Below are positions 37,319 to 47,374 of a stretch of DNA of 64,000 nucleotides, in pieces. Below the pieces are notes generated by a model. That model saw nothing but the letters and a program-made list of their open reading frames with translations. It did not search any database and had not been told where the DNA came from. The stretch is from NCBI RefSeq assembly GCF_019656315.1, contig NZ_BPLU01000067.1, forward strand, positions 234,850 to 298,849, given 5' to 3'. The first letter of the stretch is position 1, and every line of letters starts with the position of its first letter. The position numbers and the translations under genes are program-made. This DNA comes from Flavobacterium sp. UMI-01 (lineage in GTDB: Bacteria; Bacteroidota; Bacteroidia; Flavobacteriales; Flavobacteriaceae).

Positions 37319-38909
37319 TCCAGTGTTTTTTGATTATTTCATGAATTTCAGGATTGTCTTTATCCGTATCTCCTAAAGCGATTCGCTGCTTCAAAATCTC
37401 CTCTTTCATCGACTTGATGATGTCCTTGTATTTTGGGTCTTTATAGGCATTGTGCAATTCGTTAGGATCTTTTTCTAAATCGTAAAAATCCCAAAATTGT
37501 GTGGGTTGCTCTTCTTTCGAATACTTATTCTCTTTCAAGCCATTGCCATAGAAAAAGGCCAATTTGTATCGTTCTCCACGGATTCCAAAATGTCCTGGTC
37601 TTGCTTTTTCGTGTTCCCAATAGCGGTAATAGCCATATTTACGCCAATTTTTAGGGGTATTCCCTTTTAAGTTTTCTCTAAAACTATGTCCTTGCATTGC
37701 TTTAGGATATGGAATTCCCGCATAATCTGCAAAAAGTGCCGAGAAATCTACATTTTCGATGATGTCTTTGTTGCGAAAACCTGCCTTAACTTCTTTAGGA
37801 TAGCGAATAACAAAGGGCATGTGAATGGATTCTTCAAATATCAAGCGTTTATCAAAAAAACCATGTTCGCCTAAAAAATAGCCTTGATCCGCTGTATAAA
37901 TTACGATAGTGTTTTCGGCTAAACCTGATTTATCTAGGTAATCCAACAATCGCCCAATATTATCATCGATCGCCGCACTACAACGCATAAAATCTTTTAC
38001 CAGTTTTTGATAGGTTTTGTATTTGGCCTCATCATCACTTAAACCATCAACCGAAAAAGGCAATTCAGGATAGTTCATAAAATCTTTTCGCAAAGAGGGA
38101 TTGGCAGTGGCTGCCAAATAACGTTTTTTTAATTCGTTAATAGACTGCCCTTCAAAAGACCTCCCTGTAGTTGATGCTCCATTATCATAAAAAGTAGCGG
38201 GAACAGGAATATCAATATCACGGTATAAATTTTTGTAACGTTCCGGATAATCGTAAGGTTCGTGTGTGGCTTTAAAATGGCACATGGCGATAAACGGTTT
38301 GTCTTTGTCTCTATTCTCAATCCATTCTTGGGTCATATCAGCAATAATATCGGTGCTGTAGCCTTTGTATGGTTTACCACCCGCTTCATAATCTTGCCAG
38401 TTGTCTTTGGTTTTCATAATCGGATCCCAATATTCGCCTTGACCTGGCAACACACAGTAATAATCAAATCCCGCAGGTTCTTGTTTGAGATGCCATTTTC
38501 CAATAATAGAAGTCTGATAGCCTCCTTGTTGCATCAACTTAGCAATGTTGTTATAGGCAGGAGACAAGCCCGCACCAAGAGTTGTAATCCCGTTGAGGTG
38601 ACTGTACTGCCCTGTAAGAATGGTAGCTCGGCTAGGTGTACATAAGGAATTTGATGCCAAACAATTTTCTAAAAGAGTGCCTTCATTTGCTAAACGGGCA
38701 AGGTTAGGCATTTTCAAATAGTCTTTTAAAATCCCTCCATAGACTCCCCAAGCTTGAGCCGTATGGTCATCAGACATGATGAACAAAATATTGGGTCTTT
38801 TGTTAGCTGCTGTAGTTTTGCTTGATGCTACTTGACTAACAACAGGTATTGTGAAGCCCAATAGCATCAAATTAAGTAGTAAAAAATAAATTGTTATCTG
38901 CTTTTTCAT
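37311..38909 (-). CDS. Secreted S1-family sulfatase (copy 3)
   Basis: The 532-residue product has a signal peptide (ends PVVSQ) and Cys90 in NSLCTPSRATILTG. The C-terminal half has TADQGYFLGEHGFFDKR, a pattern it shares with the sulfatase at 45743 and that is typical of the group containing GlcNAc-6-sulfatases and choline-sulfatase-like enzymes. Which sulfated sugar it acts on is unknown. Sulfated GlcNAc is attractive because GH20 enzymes are in the same operon, but this is inference. It lies 6 bp from GH3. Confidence 0.92.
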   Translation of the reverse strand: MKKQITIYFLLLNLMLLGFTIPVVSQVASSKTTAANKRPNILFIMSDDHTAQAWGVYGGILKDYLKMPNLARLANEGTLLENCLASNSLCTPSRATILTGQYSHLNGITTLGAGLSPAYNNIAKLMQQGGYQTSIIGKWHLKQEPAGFDYYCVLPGQGEYWDPIMKTKDNWQDYEAGGKPYKGYSTDIIADMTQEWIENRDKDKPFIAMCHFKATHEPYDYPERYKNLYRDIDIPVPATFYDNGASTTGRSFEGQSINELKKRYLAATANPSLRKDFMNYPELPFSVDGLSDDEAKYKTYQKLVKDFMRCSAAIDDNIGRLLDYLDKSGLAENTIVIYTADQGYFLGEHGFFDKRLIFEESIHMPFVIRYPKEVKAGFRNKDIIENVDFSALFADYAGIPYPKAMQGHSFRENLKGNTPKNWRKYGYYRYWEHEKARPGHFGIRGERYKLAFFYGNGLKENKYSKEEQPTQFWDFYDLEKDPNELHNAYKDPKYKDIIKSMKEEILKQRIALGDTDKDNPEIHEIIKKHWND

Positions 38910-38915
38910 TGTCGT

Positions 38916-41495
38916 TTATTGTATTACTTCCAAATTAATTTTCACAAAATCGTCAGAGGATTTCCCCACACCTATTTCAAATTTACCAGGTTCTACCGCC
39001 AGCTTGTCTTTTGCAAAATCATAAAAAGATAGGTCATCTGGAGTAATAGTGAAATCTACTCTAACACTTTCTTGTGGGTTTAACGAAACTCTTTTGATTC
39101 CTCTTAAACTTTTTAAAGGTCGCACTTCTTTGCTTTCTACATCTTTTACATACAACTGTACCACTTCGTCTCCTTTGTATTTTCCTGTATTCTTTACATC
39201 AACAGATAAAACAGTAGTTTCATTAGTTGCCATTTTAGACTTAGACAGTTTTACATTCGCGTATTCAAATTGGGTATAACTCAAACCATAGCCAAAAGGA
39301 TAGAGTGTTTGTCCTTCAAAATAACGATAGGTTCTTCCTTTCATGCTATAATTGACAAACTGAGGCAAATCTTTAAATGTTTTGTAAAAAGTAACTGGAA
39401 GTCTTCCAGAAGGATTGACCTCTCCAAACAACACATTCGCAAGGGCCGTTCCTCCTAATTCACCTGGATACCAAGCTTCAACGATAGCTGCTAAATTTTC
39501 GTTTTCCCAATTAACCGCTAAAGCACTACCATTTAACAACACCAATACCACTGGCTTTCCAGTGGCATGAAGTTTTTTCAATAATTGTTTTTGCACTTCA
39601 GGCAACTCAATATTGGTACGGTCACCACCTTTGAATCCTTCCCATTTCACAGGCATTTCTTCTCCTTCCACATTAGGTGAAATCCCACCTACAAAAACAA
39701 CCACATCCGATTTTTGAGCGATGGCGATTGCATTATCAAAAGACGATGTTGTAGGCTGTTTCCAAAGCAATTTTAATTTGGCTGGATAACCGGAATGAAC
39801 ATATTCAATGTTGATTGGATATTTTTTTCCTTTGGTCAGTGTAACCTTTTTTTGAATTAATTTACGAGTTGGTTTCGTCCAGTTGTCAATTTTTAAATTG
39901 CCAATGCTCATTTTGTATTGGGAGTCGGCTTCCAATGCAAAAACATACTCACCTGTAACATCCACTACAATTTCACCAGACACCTTTACTGAAAAATTAT
40001 TATCATTTAATCCTTGAATTGGATGTAAATTCCAATTGGAATTAATCGTCGTTTCTATTCGGGTTTGTAAAGGACTACCCGAAAAGTCCGAATTGTTATA
40101 GTAGGCTACTTCTAAACCCGCATTCTTCCCACTTTTTAAAAAGGTTGCAGGAATCAACGATAACGCTGCTGTCGTATCAATTAACTGACAGCCTGTTTCA
40201 TAATACACTTTAGTAGTTGGAGAAACCTTTGTTTTGATACCATCAAGTGGCGTGATATAAGAACCTGGAAAACCATTGTAGTTCCCCAATAAAACATCCA
40301 AATCATTGGCATTGGGTCCGATAACAGCAATCGAGTTGAGATTTTTATTTAATGGCAAGGTTTGATTGGCATTTTTCAATAAAACAATCGATTTTTCAGC
40401 TGTTTCTAGTGCCAAAGCACGATGCTTTTCAGAACTCACCACACGCATAGGAATACTGGCGTAAGGCACTAGTTCGACAGGGTCAAACATACCTAGTTTA
40501 AATCGGGCTAAAAAGATACGTTTAAGCGACACATCAATTTCAGACTCTTTGATTACTCCTTTTTGAACAGCCGAAACCAAATAACTGTATCTATTACCAC
40601 AATTCAAATCGCAACCTGCTTGTACGGCAACTGCTGCGGCTTCTTCTTTTGAATCTACATAATTATGGTAATCGTGAATGTCTCTAATGGCATTACAATC
40701 CGAAACGACGAAACCTTCAAAACCCCATTTTTTTCTTAAAATATCATCCAACAATTCATGACTCGCACAACAAGGTTTCCCCATATAACGGTTGTAAGCC
40801 CCCATGATGGAATAGGCTTTTCCTTCCATGATAGTCGCTCTAAAAGCGGGTAAATAGGTATCGTACAAATCTCGTTTGTTGGTGATGGCATCAAAATAAT
40901 GTCTTTCAGGTTCAGGACCACTGTGCACCGCAAAATGTTTGGGTGTTGCAACCAATTTCAAATATTTGGAATCGTTTCCTTGTAAGCCTTTGATGAAATT
41001 CACACCCATTAAAGCCGTTAAATACGGGTCTTCACCATAGGTTTCCTGACCGCGTCCCCAACGTGGGTCTCTAAAAATATTGACATTAGGAGTCCAATAG
41101 GTTAAACCTTCGTATCTTTTATATGAATTGTTTCTTTGTGCTTCGTGGTGTTTGGCACGTGCTTCATCAGAAATCACAGAAGCCGATTTGAAAATTAAAT
41201 CTGGATCAAAAGTAGCCGCAAGTCCAATAGCCTGTGGAAAAACCGTTGCTTTCCCTGCTCGCGCCACGCCATGCAAACATTCGTTCCAATATTCATGGGC
41301 AGGAACTTGTAAACGCGGAATAGCAGGAGCATTATTCATCATTTGTCCCACTTTTTCCTCCAAAGTCATTCGGGCAACCAAATCATCGACACGCTTTTCA
41401 AATGATAAGGAAGTATCCAAATAAGGTAGTTTTTCTTGTGCAAAACTGATACAAGACTGTAAAACAATTAACCAAACTAATGTAATTCTATTCAT
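38916..41495 (-). CDS. GH3 beta-glycosidase with PA14 insertion (copy 2, xylosidase-like)
   Basis: The 859-residue secreted enzyme (signal peptide ends SFAQ) has nucleophile Asp266 in GFVVSDCNAI. The barrel resembles the beta-xylosidase/arabinosidase branch of GH3: EYWNECLHGVARAG, NVNIFRDPRWGRGQETYGEDP and KHFAVHSGPEPERHYF. A PA14 module lies in the second domain (about 455-600), and a fibronectin-III-like C-domain follows. Bacteroidetes plant-N-glycan loci use such enzymes to remove core beta-1,2-xylose, so that role is my preferred guess. The other GH3 at 30940 is of a different branch. Confidence 0.92.
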   Translation of the reverse strand: MNRITLVWLIVLQSCISFAQEKLPYLDTSLSFEKRVDDLVARMTLEEKVGQMMNNAPAIPRLQVPAHEYWNECLHGVARAGKATVFPQAIGLAATFDPDLIFKSASVISDEARAKHHEAQRNNSYKRYEGLTYWTPNVNIFRDPRWGRGQETYGEDPYLTALMGVNFIKGLQGNDSKYLKLVATPKHFAVHSGPEPERHYFDAITNKRDLYDTYLPAFRATIMEGKAYSIMGAYNRYMGKPCCASHELLDDILRKKWGFEGFVVSDCNAIRDIHDYHNYVDSKEEAAAVAVQAGCDLNCGNRYSYLVSAVQKGVIKESEIDVSLKRIFLARFKLGMFDPVELVPYASIPMRVVSSEKHRALALETAEKSIVLLKNANQTLPLNKNLNSIAVIGPNANDLDVLLGNYNGFPGSYITPLDGIKTKVSPTTKVYYETGCQLIDTTAALSLIPATFLKSGKNAGLEVAYYNNSDFSGSPLQTRIETTINSNWNLHPIQGLNDNNFSVKVSGEIVVDVTGEYVFALEADSQYKMSIGNLKIDNWTKPTRKLIQKKVTLTKGKKYPINIEYVHSGYPAKLKLLWKQPTTSSFDNAIAIAQKSDVVVFVGGISPNVEGEEMPVKWEGFKGGDRTNIELPEVQKQLLKKLHATGKPVVLVLLNGSALAVNWENENLAAIVEAWYPGELGGTALANVLFGEVNPSGRLPVTFYKTFKDLPQFVNYSMKGRTYRYFEGQTLYPFGYGLSYTQFEYANVKLSKSKMATNETTVLSVDVKNTGKYKGDEVVQLYVKDVESKEVRPLKSLRGIKRVSLNPQESVRVDFTITPDDLSFYDFAKDKLAVEPGKFEIGVGKSSDDFVKINLEVIQ

Positions 41496-41505
41496 ATTCC
41501 TGTTT

Positions 41506-43128
41506 TTACTTGAATGTTGCTTTTAATACGATAGGGTAACTTTCTCCATTGACTGCGGGCATGTTGATGTTTAAGCCTTCTTGGGTTTGTTTGAACCATA
41601 TAGTACGACCATCGTATATCTGGATTAAGGTTTTAAGATTCCCCGGATTGACTTTACTGGATTTTCCAAACGAAGGAATTACAAACTCCCCTTTGGAAGG
41701 GTTCATCACGATGATGTAAAAATCATTTCCTTTTGTGGTAAACCGAACTTCATCAGTTGAAAATGCTGGCGTTGCTGTAGTACGCTGATTAAAATGCTCG
41801 CCTTGTTTTTGAGAATCAGTGGCGTTTCTAAGTTCTCCTTCTACGGTTTCTACTTTTTCGCCACGAACACTTTTACCATCGCCATAGACTTTCCAAGGAC
41901 GGGTGCCGTAAATCGCTTCGCCATTTATTTTTAACCAACCACCTACGGTTTTCACCACTTCTTTTATTTCGTAAGGAATGGTTCCATCAGGATTTAATTC
42001 CATACTCAGCAAAAGGTTTCCGTTCTTGCTTACTGCCTCAATTAGCATTTCTAAGATGGTACGAGCGTTGTGCGTGAGATGACGGTCTTTTTTGTAAAAC
42101 CAATCGGTAAATGTAATTTCCGATTGCCAGGGTTCGTCTCGTAAGGTATTGCTACCGCCAGATTCCACTTCATTAACAGTTCCTTTTTCTTTTCTTTTTA
42201 ATAACATTACCGCATCAATGGTTCCATTTTGTTTAAGGCTGTTGCTGTACAATTTGCGCGCTACTTCTTTGCCGTATTCGCCATAGGTAAAGTTTAATCC
42301 GTCGTTATATAATAAATCGGGTTTGTATTTATTAACGAGTTCTAAATGGCGTTCAAGCCAGTTTTTCTTGATTTTTTCGATAGTTTCAGGCGTTCTGTTT
42401 TCTGGTGCAGGACCGTACAAATCAGCAGGGTCTAATCCTTCCCACCAAAGTCCTTTGCCATCCGCTTTTTTTAAACGAGCATCGTACGGAATTCCCGCTT
42501 TTCCCCCTGTTTTATCCGAACCAAAAGCAGGTTCCCACCAATTTAAAAAACGATCATCATGACTGGTAACCCCAAATTTTAAATGGGCTTTGCGAGTTGC
42601 TTTTTCAAAAGCACCAATGATATCTTTTTTAGGTCCCACATTAACCGAATTCCAAGGATGAAAAGAAGAATCAAACAAATCATAATGGTCGTGATGATTT
42701 GCCAATGCTACTATGTATTTCGCCCCGTTTTCTTTTGAAAAATTGACTAGATATTCGGCATCAAAATTTTCGGCTTTCCAAAGGTTGATAACATCTTTGA
42801 AACCAAATTGGGAAGGATGTCCATAGGTTTGTAGATGATATGGATAGGCCATTTTTCCAAACTTTTGTTTGCCTACATCTTGCATATACATATGTCTTGC
42901 GTACCAACCTCCGCCTTGTTCGGGTACACTTTGAGGTCCCCAATGAAACCAAATTCCAAATTTGGCATCCCGAAACCATTTGGGACATTCGTATTGATTG
43001 GCCAATTTGTCCCAAGACTCCTCTTTTTCTTGCGCAAGAGCTGATTCCACCGGAACTAGAAGCACTAGACACAGCAGTACCATCTTTAAAAAAGAAGGAT
43101 TGGGTTTATTTGTAAAAAATCGGTTCAT
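41506..43128 (-). CDS. GH29 alpha-L-fucosidase (copy 2, long form)
   Basis: The 540-residue enzyme (signal peptide ends ALAQ) is an unusual GH29 member. KFGIWFHWGPQSVPEQGGGWYARHMY replaces the short HFG segment (residues about 57-82), ANHHDHYDLFDS is the substrate pocket, and Asp276 in LLYNDGLNF is the likely nucleophile. Large inserts separate the barrel motifs. This long GH29 branch is common in Bacteroidetes, and its linkage preference varies. It directly abuts the upstream sulfatase gene (stop at 43129, start at 43128). Confidence 0.9.
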   Translation of the reverse strand: MNRFFTNKPNPSFLKMVLLCLVLLVPVESALAQEKEESWDKLANQYECPKWFRDAKFGIWFHWGPQSVPEQGGGWYARHMYMQDVGKQKFGKMAYPYHLQTYGHPSQFGFKDVINLWKAENFDAEYLVNFSKENGAKYIVALANHHDHYDLFDSSFHPWNSVNVGPKKDIIGAFEKATRKAHLKFGVTSHDDRFLNWWEPAFGSDKTGGKAGIPYDARLKKADGKGLWWEGLDPADLYGPAPENRTPETIEKIKKNWLERHLELVNKYKPDLLYNDGLNFTYGEYGKEVARKLYSNSLKQNGTIDAVMLLKRKEKGTVNEVESGGSNTLRDEPWQSEITFTDWFYKKDRHLTHNARTILEMLIEAVSKNGNLLLSMELNPDGTIPYEIKEVVKTVGGWLKINGEAIYGTRPWKVYGDGKSVRGEKVETVEGELRNATDSQKQGEHFNQRTTATPAFSTDEVRFTTKGNDFYIIVMNPSKGEFVIPSFGKSSKVNPGNLKTLIQIYDGRTIWFKQTQEGLNINMPAVNGESYPIVLKATFK

Positions 43129-44646
43129 TTATTTTTTATTTTTAAAATCAAAATCTTCAGGGTAGTCAAAAAGTCCAAATTCTTTCTTAGACAAATCGGC
43201 TGGGTCTCCATTTTCTTTAATTAATTTTTGTAATTCTTGCAACAAATCTTTTCGAATGTTTTGATATTTTTTAACCTCAGCCAAGTTTTTAAGTTCCCAA
43301 GGGTCTTTGACCACATCAAACAATTGATAGGTAAAAACATCGTGTTTTGCACTGACAATCAATTTGTAATTTCCTTTGCGAACAGCTCTGTGTCCGCCAC
43401 CTGCATTCCAAGTTTGTTTTGGGTTTAATAAATCACCAGGCCACGAATTGTAAGCGTACAACATACTGTTTCTAACTTCCTTTTTCTCTCCTTTGATTAC
43501 GGGAGTCAAATCTTTGGACTGAACTGAACTCGGAATTTCAAATCCTGTCAAACCACATAAGGTAGGAAACACATCATGCAAATAAGCTAAGGCTTTGTTC
43601 TTTTTGTTTTTAGGGATTTGGGGACCGCAAAAAATCAAGGGTACATTTACGCTATGCTCATACACGCTTTGTTTTCCTAATAATCCGTGTTGTCCTAACG
43701 CTAATCCATTGTCACCCGAAAAAACAATAATAGTATTATCGGCTTGTCCAGTTTCTTCCAGCGCTTTTAAAATACGTCCGATTTGATGGTCAGTTGCCGT
43801 AATCATCGCATAATAATCTGCAATTTCTTTTTGGACAGCCGTTTCCGTTCGAGGAAAAGGAATCAACACCTCATCTCTAATCTTATCATCCGCAATTTCA
43901 AATGGATGCTGCGGCATGAAATTTTTAGGCAATTTGATTTTATCTTGGGGATACATTTCTTCGTATTCCTTGGGAGGTGTGCGAGGGTCATGCGGTGCTG
44001 TAAACGCCACATACATTAAAAAAGGTTTTGCTTCTTTGTAATTTTTTAAAAAACCAACCGCAGCATCTCCAAAAACTTCGCTACTGAATTTCTCTTTATC
44101 AAAATAGGGCGCGGACCAACCTGTAGCGGGTTCATAATCTTTCACTTTTGTGCCAAAATGCGTTGTCATACCGCCTATAAAGGCCGATTTGATATGACTA
44201 AAACCTCTTTCTAACCAAATTTCGCCATTGTGCTGTTTTCCTGTAGCAAAGGTGGTGTACCCATGGTCTTTGAAAAATTCTGGAAAGGTGAGTAAATCGC
44301 TTTTGCCTTCCTCTTCTTTTGGAAAAGCAAACTGAGCATACACATTGGGTTCAATCGTAAAATAAGGTCTTCCCGTCATCAACATCGCTCTACTAGGCGA
44401 ACAAACGGCTGCTGTAGTAGCTCCCAAAATATAGGAATTGGTAAAGGAGGTTCCGCTTTGAACCAGTTTATCCATATTAGGTGTTTTAACATCGTATTTA
44501 TCCATAGCCCCAATAGTGCCTCCGCGCTGATCGTCTGTGAACAAGAAAAGAATGTTGGGTTTTTTAGACGCTTCTTGAGCCTTAGTCGTACAAAGACCTA
44601 AAAAGACAAAGCTTAGAATTAGTACTATTGGGATGGTATTGCGCAT
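43129..44646 (-). CDS. Secreted S1-family sulfatase (copy 4)
   Basis: The 505-residue enzyme (signal peptide ends TKAQ) has Cys82 in AAVCSPSRAMLMTG. The metal motifs are Asp38-Asp39 and SGDNGLALGQHGLLGKQS, which differ from those of the other four sulfatases. It therefore represents a third sulfatase type in the locus. The closest pattern in memory is the group of iduronate-2-sulfatase/heparan-sulfatase-like Bacteroidetes enzymes, but I do not assign a substrate. It ends exactly where GH29 copy 2 begins. Confidence 0.92.
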   Translation of the reverse strand: MRNTIPIVLILSFVFLGLCTTKAQEASKKPNILFLFTDDQRGGTIGAMDKYDVKTPNMDKLVQSGTSFTNSYILGATTAAVCSPSRAMLMTGRPYFTIEPNVYAQFAFPKEEEGKSDLLTFPEFFKDHGYTTFATGKQHNGEIWLERGFSHIKSAFIGGMTTHFGTKVKDYEPATGWSAPYFDKEKFSSEVFGDAAVGFLKNYKEAKPFLMYVAFTAPHDPRTPPKEYEEMYPQDKIKLPKNFMPQHPFEIADDKIRDEVLIPFPRTETAVQKEIADYYAMITATDHQIGRILKALEETGQADNTIIVFSGDNGLALGQHGLLGKQSVYEHSVNVPLIFCGPQIPKNKKNKALAYLHDVFPTLCGLTGFEIPSSVQSKDLTPVIKGEKKEVRNSMLYAYNSWPGDLLNPKQTWNAGGGHRAVRKGNYKLIVSAKHDVFTYQLFDVVKDPWELKNLAEVKKYQNIRKDLLQELQKLIKENGDPADLSKKEFGLFDYPEDFDFKNKK

Positions 44647-44670
44647 TTTAATTTTATTTAAATCGAAATT

Positions 44671-45750
44671 TTACTTTTCCTTTTTCAACATTTTGCCTAC
44701 TTCAATTAATATTTTTGCAGATTCTTTAGGCACAATTCCGTTGCCATCAGGACCTACATTTAATAAAAAATTGCCGCCTTTGCTAGTGATGTCTTTTAAT
44801 TTATCATAAACTACCTGCGGCGATTTCCAATCGGTATCTTTGATTTTGAATCCCCAAGAATCGTTCATCGTATAGCAAGCTTCCCAGTAATAATCTACTT
44901 TGCTGTCCAAATGAAACTGTTCTGGTGTGCCAAAATCTTTTTTGAATTTGTCTCTCTTAGAAACACGGTTATTGATAATGATGTTGGGTTTTAGTTCGCG
45001 AATATATTGGTACAAATCATTTCCGTCTTCTAGTGTCCACCAATTTACCCAGTCAGCATCAAACCAAATTATTTCAGTATCGTAATTTTCAATCAATTCT
45101 TTAATTTGATTTTTCATGTAGGTAACATATTCCTCTTTTCTACCTTCTTTCATCTCGGTCAAACCCCAAGCCAGTTTATTTTCCTTTTCATTCCACCCTG
45201 GTTTTTGAGCCGGATGGTGCCAATCAGAAATACTGTAATAAGTTCCAAAATGAATCCCTTCTTTTCGACAAGCATCGGCTAATTCTTTAATGAAATCTCT
45301 GCCTTTCATCGGAGAATTGGCAATGTCAAAATCCGTGTATTTGGAATCCCATAAAGCAAAACCTTCGTGGTGTTTGGTCGTAATTACTAAATATTTCATG
45401 CCTGCTTTTTTAGCCAGCTTCACAATTTTTGTAGCATTAAAATCTTTAGGATTCCAAGTGTTAATCAGCTTAGCATATTCCTCAGTAGGAATGTCTTGAT
45501 TGCCTTGAATCCACTCGGCATAACGCCCTTTATCATTGCCTTTGTAAATGCCTCCCAACTGACTGTACAAACCAAAATGAATAAACATTCCATATTTTGC
45601 ATCATTGAACCATTGCATTCTTTTGCTAAAATCAGCTTGAGATTCTTCTAAATAATTCACTTTGTTTTGAGCCATCGTCGTGTTGGCCATCAAGGCACAA
45701 ACGCATAAGGCGATACTCTTATGTTTAAGTTGTTGCAAAAAATTATTCAT
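44671..45750 (-). CDS. GH29 alpha-L-fucosidase (copy 3, catalytic domain only)
   Basis: The 359-residue product has a signal peptide (ends TTMAQ) and a bare GH29 barrel without the usual C-terminal beta-sandwich. Motifs: KYGMFIHFGLYSQLGG, TTKHHEGFALWDS, and the nucleophile Asp231 in IIWFDADW. A Trp-rich loop (WVNWWTLED) follows the nucleophile. It overlaps the sulfatase at 45743 by 8 bp, which suggests coupled expression. This short type is often alpha-1,3/1,4-specific in Bacteroidetes, though I could not verify that here. Confidence 0.92.
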   Translation of the reverse strand: MNNFLQQLKHKSIALCVCALMANTTMAQNKVNYLEESQADFSKRMQWFNDAKYGMFIHFGLYSQLGGIYKGNDKGRYAEWIQGNQDIPTEEYAKLINTWNPKDFNATKIVKLAKKAGMKYLVITTKHHEGFALWDSKYTDFDIANSPMKGRDFIKELADACRKEGIHFGTYYSISDWHHPAQKPGWNEKENKLAWGLTEMKEGRKEEYVTYMKNQIKELIENYDTEIIWFDADWVNWWTLEDGNDLYQYIRELKPNIIINNRVSKRDKFKKDFGTPEQFHLDSKVDYYWEACYTMNDSWGFKIKDTDWKSPQVVYDKLKDITSKGGNFLLNVGPDGNGIVPKESAKILIEVGKMLKKEK

Positions 45751-47374
45751 GGTTTTCAGTTTTTGTAGTTGTAGCTTTTTTTAAATAGGATAAATTGAGT
45801 TGGTCACTATCTCCATATTTAGTTCTCATTTTTTCTAATTGTTGGTGCATTTCCTTTCTTACTTTTTGATAAGCAGGGTCATCGTACACGTTTTTCATTT
45901 CTGAAGGGTCTTTGTCTAAATCGTACAATTCCCATTGGTCGATGTCATAATAAAAATGAATTAACTTATAGCGATCGGTTCGTACTCCATAATGACGTTT
46001 TACATGGTGTTCTCCTGGAAATTCATAATAGGTGTAATAAATCGCATCGCGCCATTCGCTAGCTTTACCTGCCATTAATTTTCTTAACGACTCTCCTTGA
46101 ACTTCTTTGGGTATTGGCACTCCTGCATAATCCAGAAAAGTAGGAGCAAAATCTAAATTTTGAACCAATTCATCAATAACTGTACCTGCCTTAATTTCTT
46201 TGGGGTATTTAACTAAAATGGGCGTTCTAAAAGATTCTTCATACATGAATCGTTTGTCGAACCAGCCGTGTTCTCCCAAATAAAATCCTTGATCTGAGGT
46301 GTAAACCACAATGGTATTTTCTTCTAAACCATTTGCTTTCAAATAATCCAGAATTTCCCCAACACCATCATCCACTGACTGAACACTTCTTAAATAATCG
46401 TGCATGTAACGATTGTATTTCCAAAGTGCTAATTCTTTTCCCTCTAAGTTTTTCGATTTAAAATCAGCAATAATAGGGTTGTAGTAGGCATCCCAAGCGG
46501 CTTTTTGCTTGGCATCCATTCTGTCGTATTTTCTTTGAAAATTGTTTCGGTATTGGGTTTTGATGGTTCCTTCTTTGTCTAACATTTTTAAATCATAGAC
46601 CAAATCCATATCTTCAAAGATGCTCATTTTTTGAGTGGAAGCCGCTAATCTACCTTCGTAGTTATCAAAGAAATTAGCCGGTGGTGTAAAGGTTTTATCC
46701 TCGAAAAGGGTGAAATATTTTTCTTCGGGCATCCAAGTTCGGTGCGGTGCTTTTTGATGGTATAACAACAAGAAGGGCTTGTCTTTTTCTCTTTTGTTTT
46801 TGAGCCAATTCAGCGCTATGTCGGTCGTGATTTGGGTAACATAGCCGGGAATGTTCTTTTTGACTCCATTCTCAATAAAATCAGGGGAATAATATTCTCC
46901 TTGCCCTGGCAACACATTCGAATAATCAAAACCTTGAGGCAAACCATCCATGTGAATTTTTCCAATCAAAGCCGTTTGATACCCTGATTTTTGCAAGGAT
47001 TTTGCAAAATTGTCCTGATCCCAATTGAATTCACTCACATTGTCTATTTTGCCATTGACAAAACTGTGTTTTCCTGTAAGCATCACGGCTCGACTAGGCG
47101 CACAAATGGAATTGGTTACATAGCCTTTGTTAAAAATAGCACCTTCCTTGGCGATTCTGTCAATATTTGGGGTGTTGTTTAAACCATGACCATAAGCACT
47201 GATGGCTTGATAAGCATGGTCATCGCTCATGATAAAAACAATGTTGGGTCTGGTTGCCTTGACCATTTCTTTCTTTCCAACACAACTGGTGAAGAAAGAA
47301 ACGCTCAATAGCAAAAAAAACGGACTAATTTTCTTTCTCAAAAAAGAGGCATTACTAAGTGGTATTTGAATCAT
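45743..47374 (-). CDS. S1-family sulfatase, lipoprotein (copy 5, first gene of operon 1)
   Basis: The 543-residue product has a lipoprotein signal (SVSFFTSC, Cys31) and Cys91 in SICAPSRAVMLTG (formylglycine site; CAPSR in place of CTPSR/CSPSR). TSDQGFYLGEHGWFDKR groups it with the sulfatase at 37311. The C-terminus is Lys/Thr-rich. Being a lipoprotein, it may sit at the outer membrane. It follows a 485-bp non-coding gap and overlaps GH29 copy 3, so it opens the first operon. A GlcNAc-6-sulfatase role is possible. Confidence 0.9.
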   Translation of the reverse strand: MIQIPLSNASFLRKKISPFFLLLSVSFFTSCVGKKEMVKATRPNIVFIMSDDHAYQAISAYGHGLNNTPNIDRIAKEGAIFNKGYVTNSICAPSRAVMLTGKHSFVNGKIDNVSEFNWDQDNFAKSLQKSGYQTALIGKIHMDGLPQGFDYSNVLPGQGEYYSPDFIENGVKKNIPGYVTQITTDIALNWLKNKREKDKPFLLLYHQKAPHRTWMPEEKYFTLFEDKTFTPPANFFDNYEGRLAASTQKMSIFEDMDLVYDLKMLDKEGTIKTQYRNNFQRKYDRMDAKQKAAWDAYYNPIIADFKSKNLEGKELALWKYNRYMHDYLRSVQSVDDGVGEILDYLKANGLEENTIVVYTSDQGFYLGEHGWFDKRFMYEESFRTPILVKYPKEIKAGTVIDELVQNLDFAPTFLDYAGVPIPKEVQGESLRKLMAGKASEWRDAIYYTYYEFPGEHHVKRHYGVRTDRYKLIHFYYDIDQWELYDLDKDPSEMKNVYDDPAYQKVRKEMHQQLEKMRTKYGDSDQLNLSYLKKATTTKTENHE

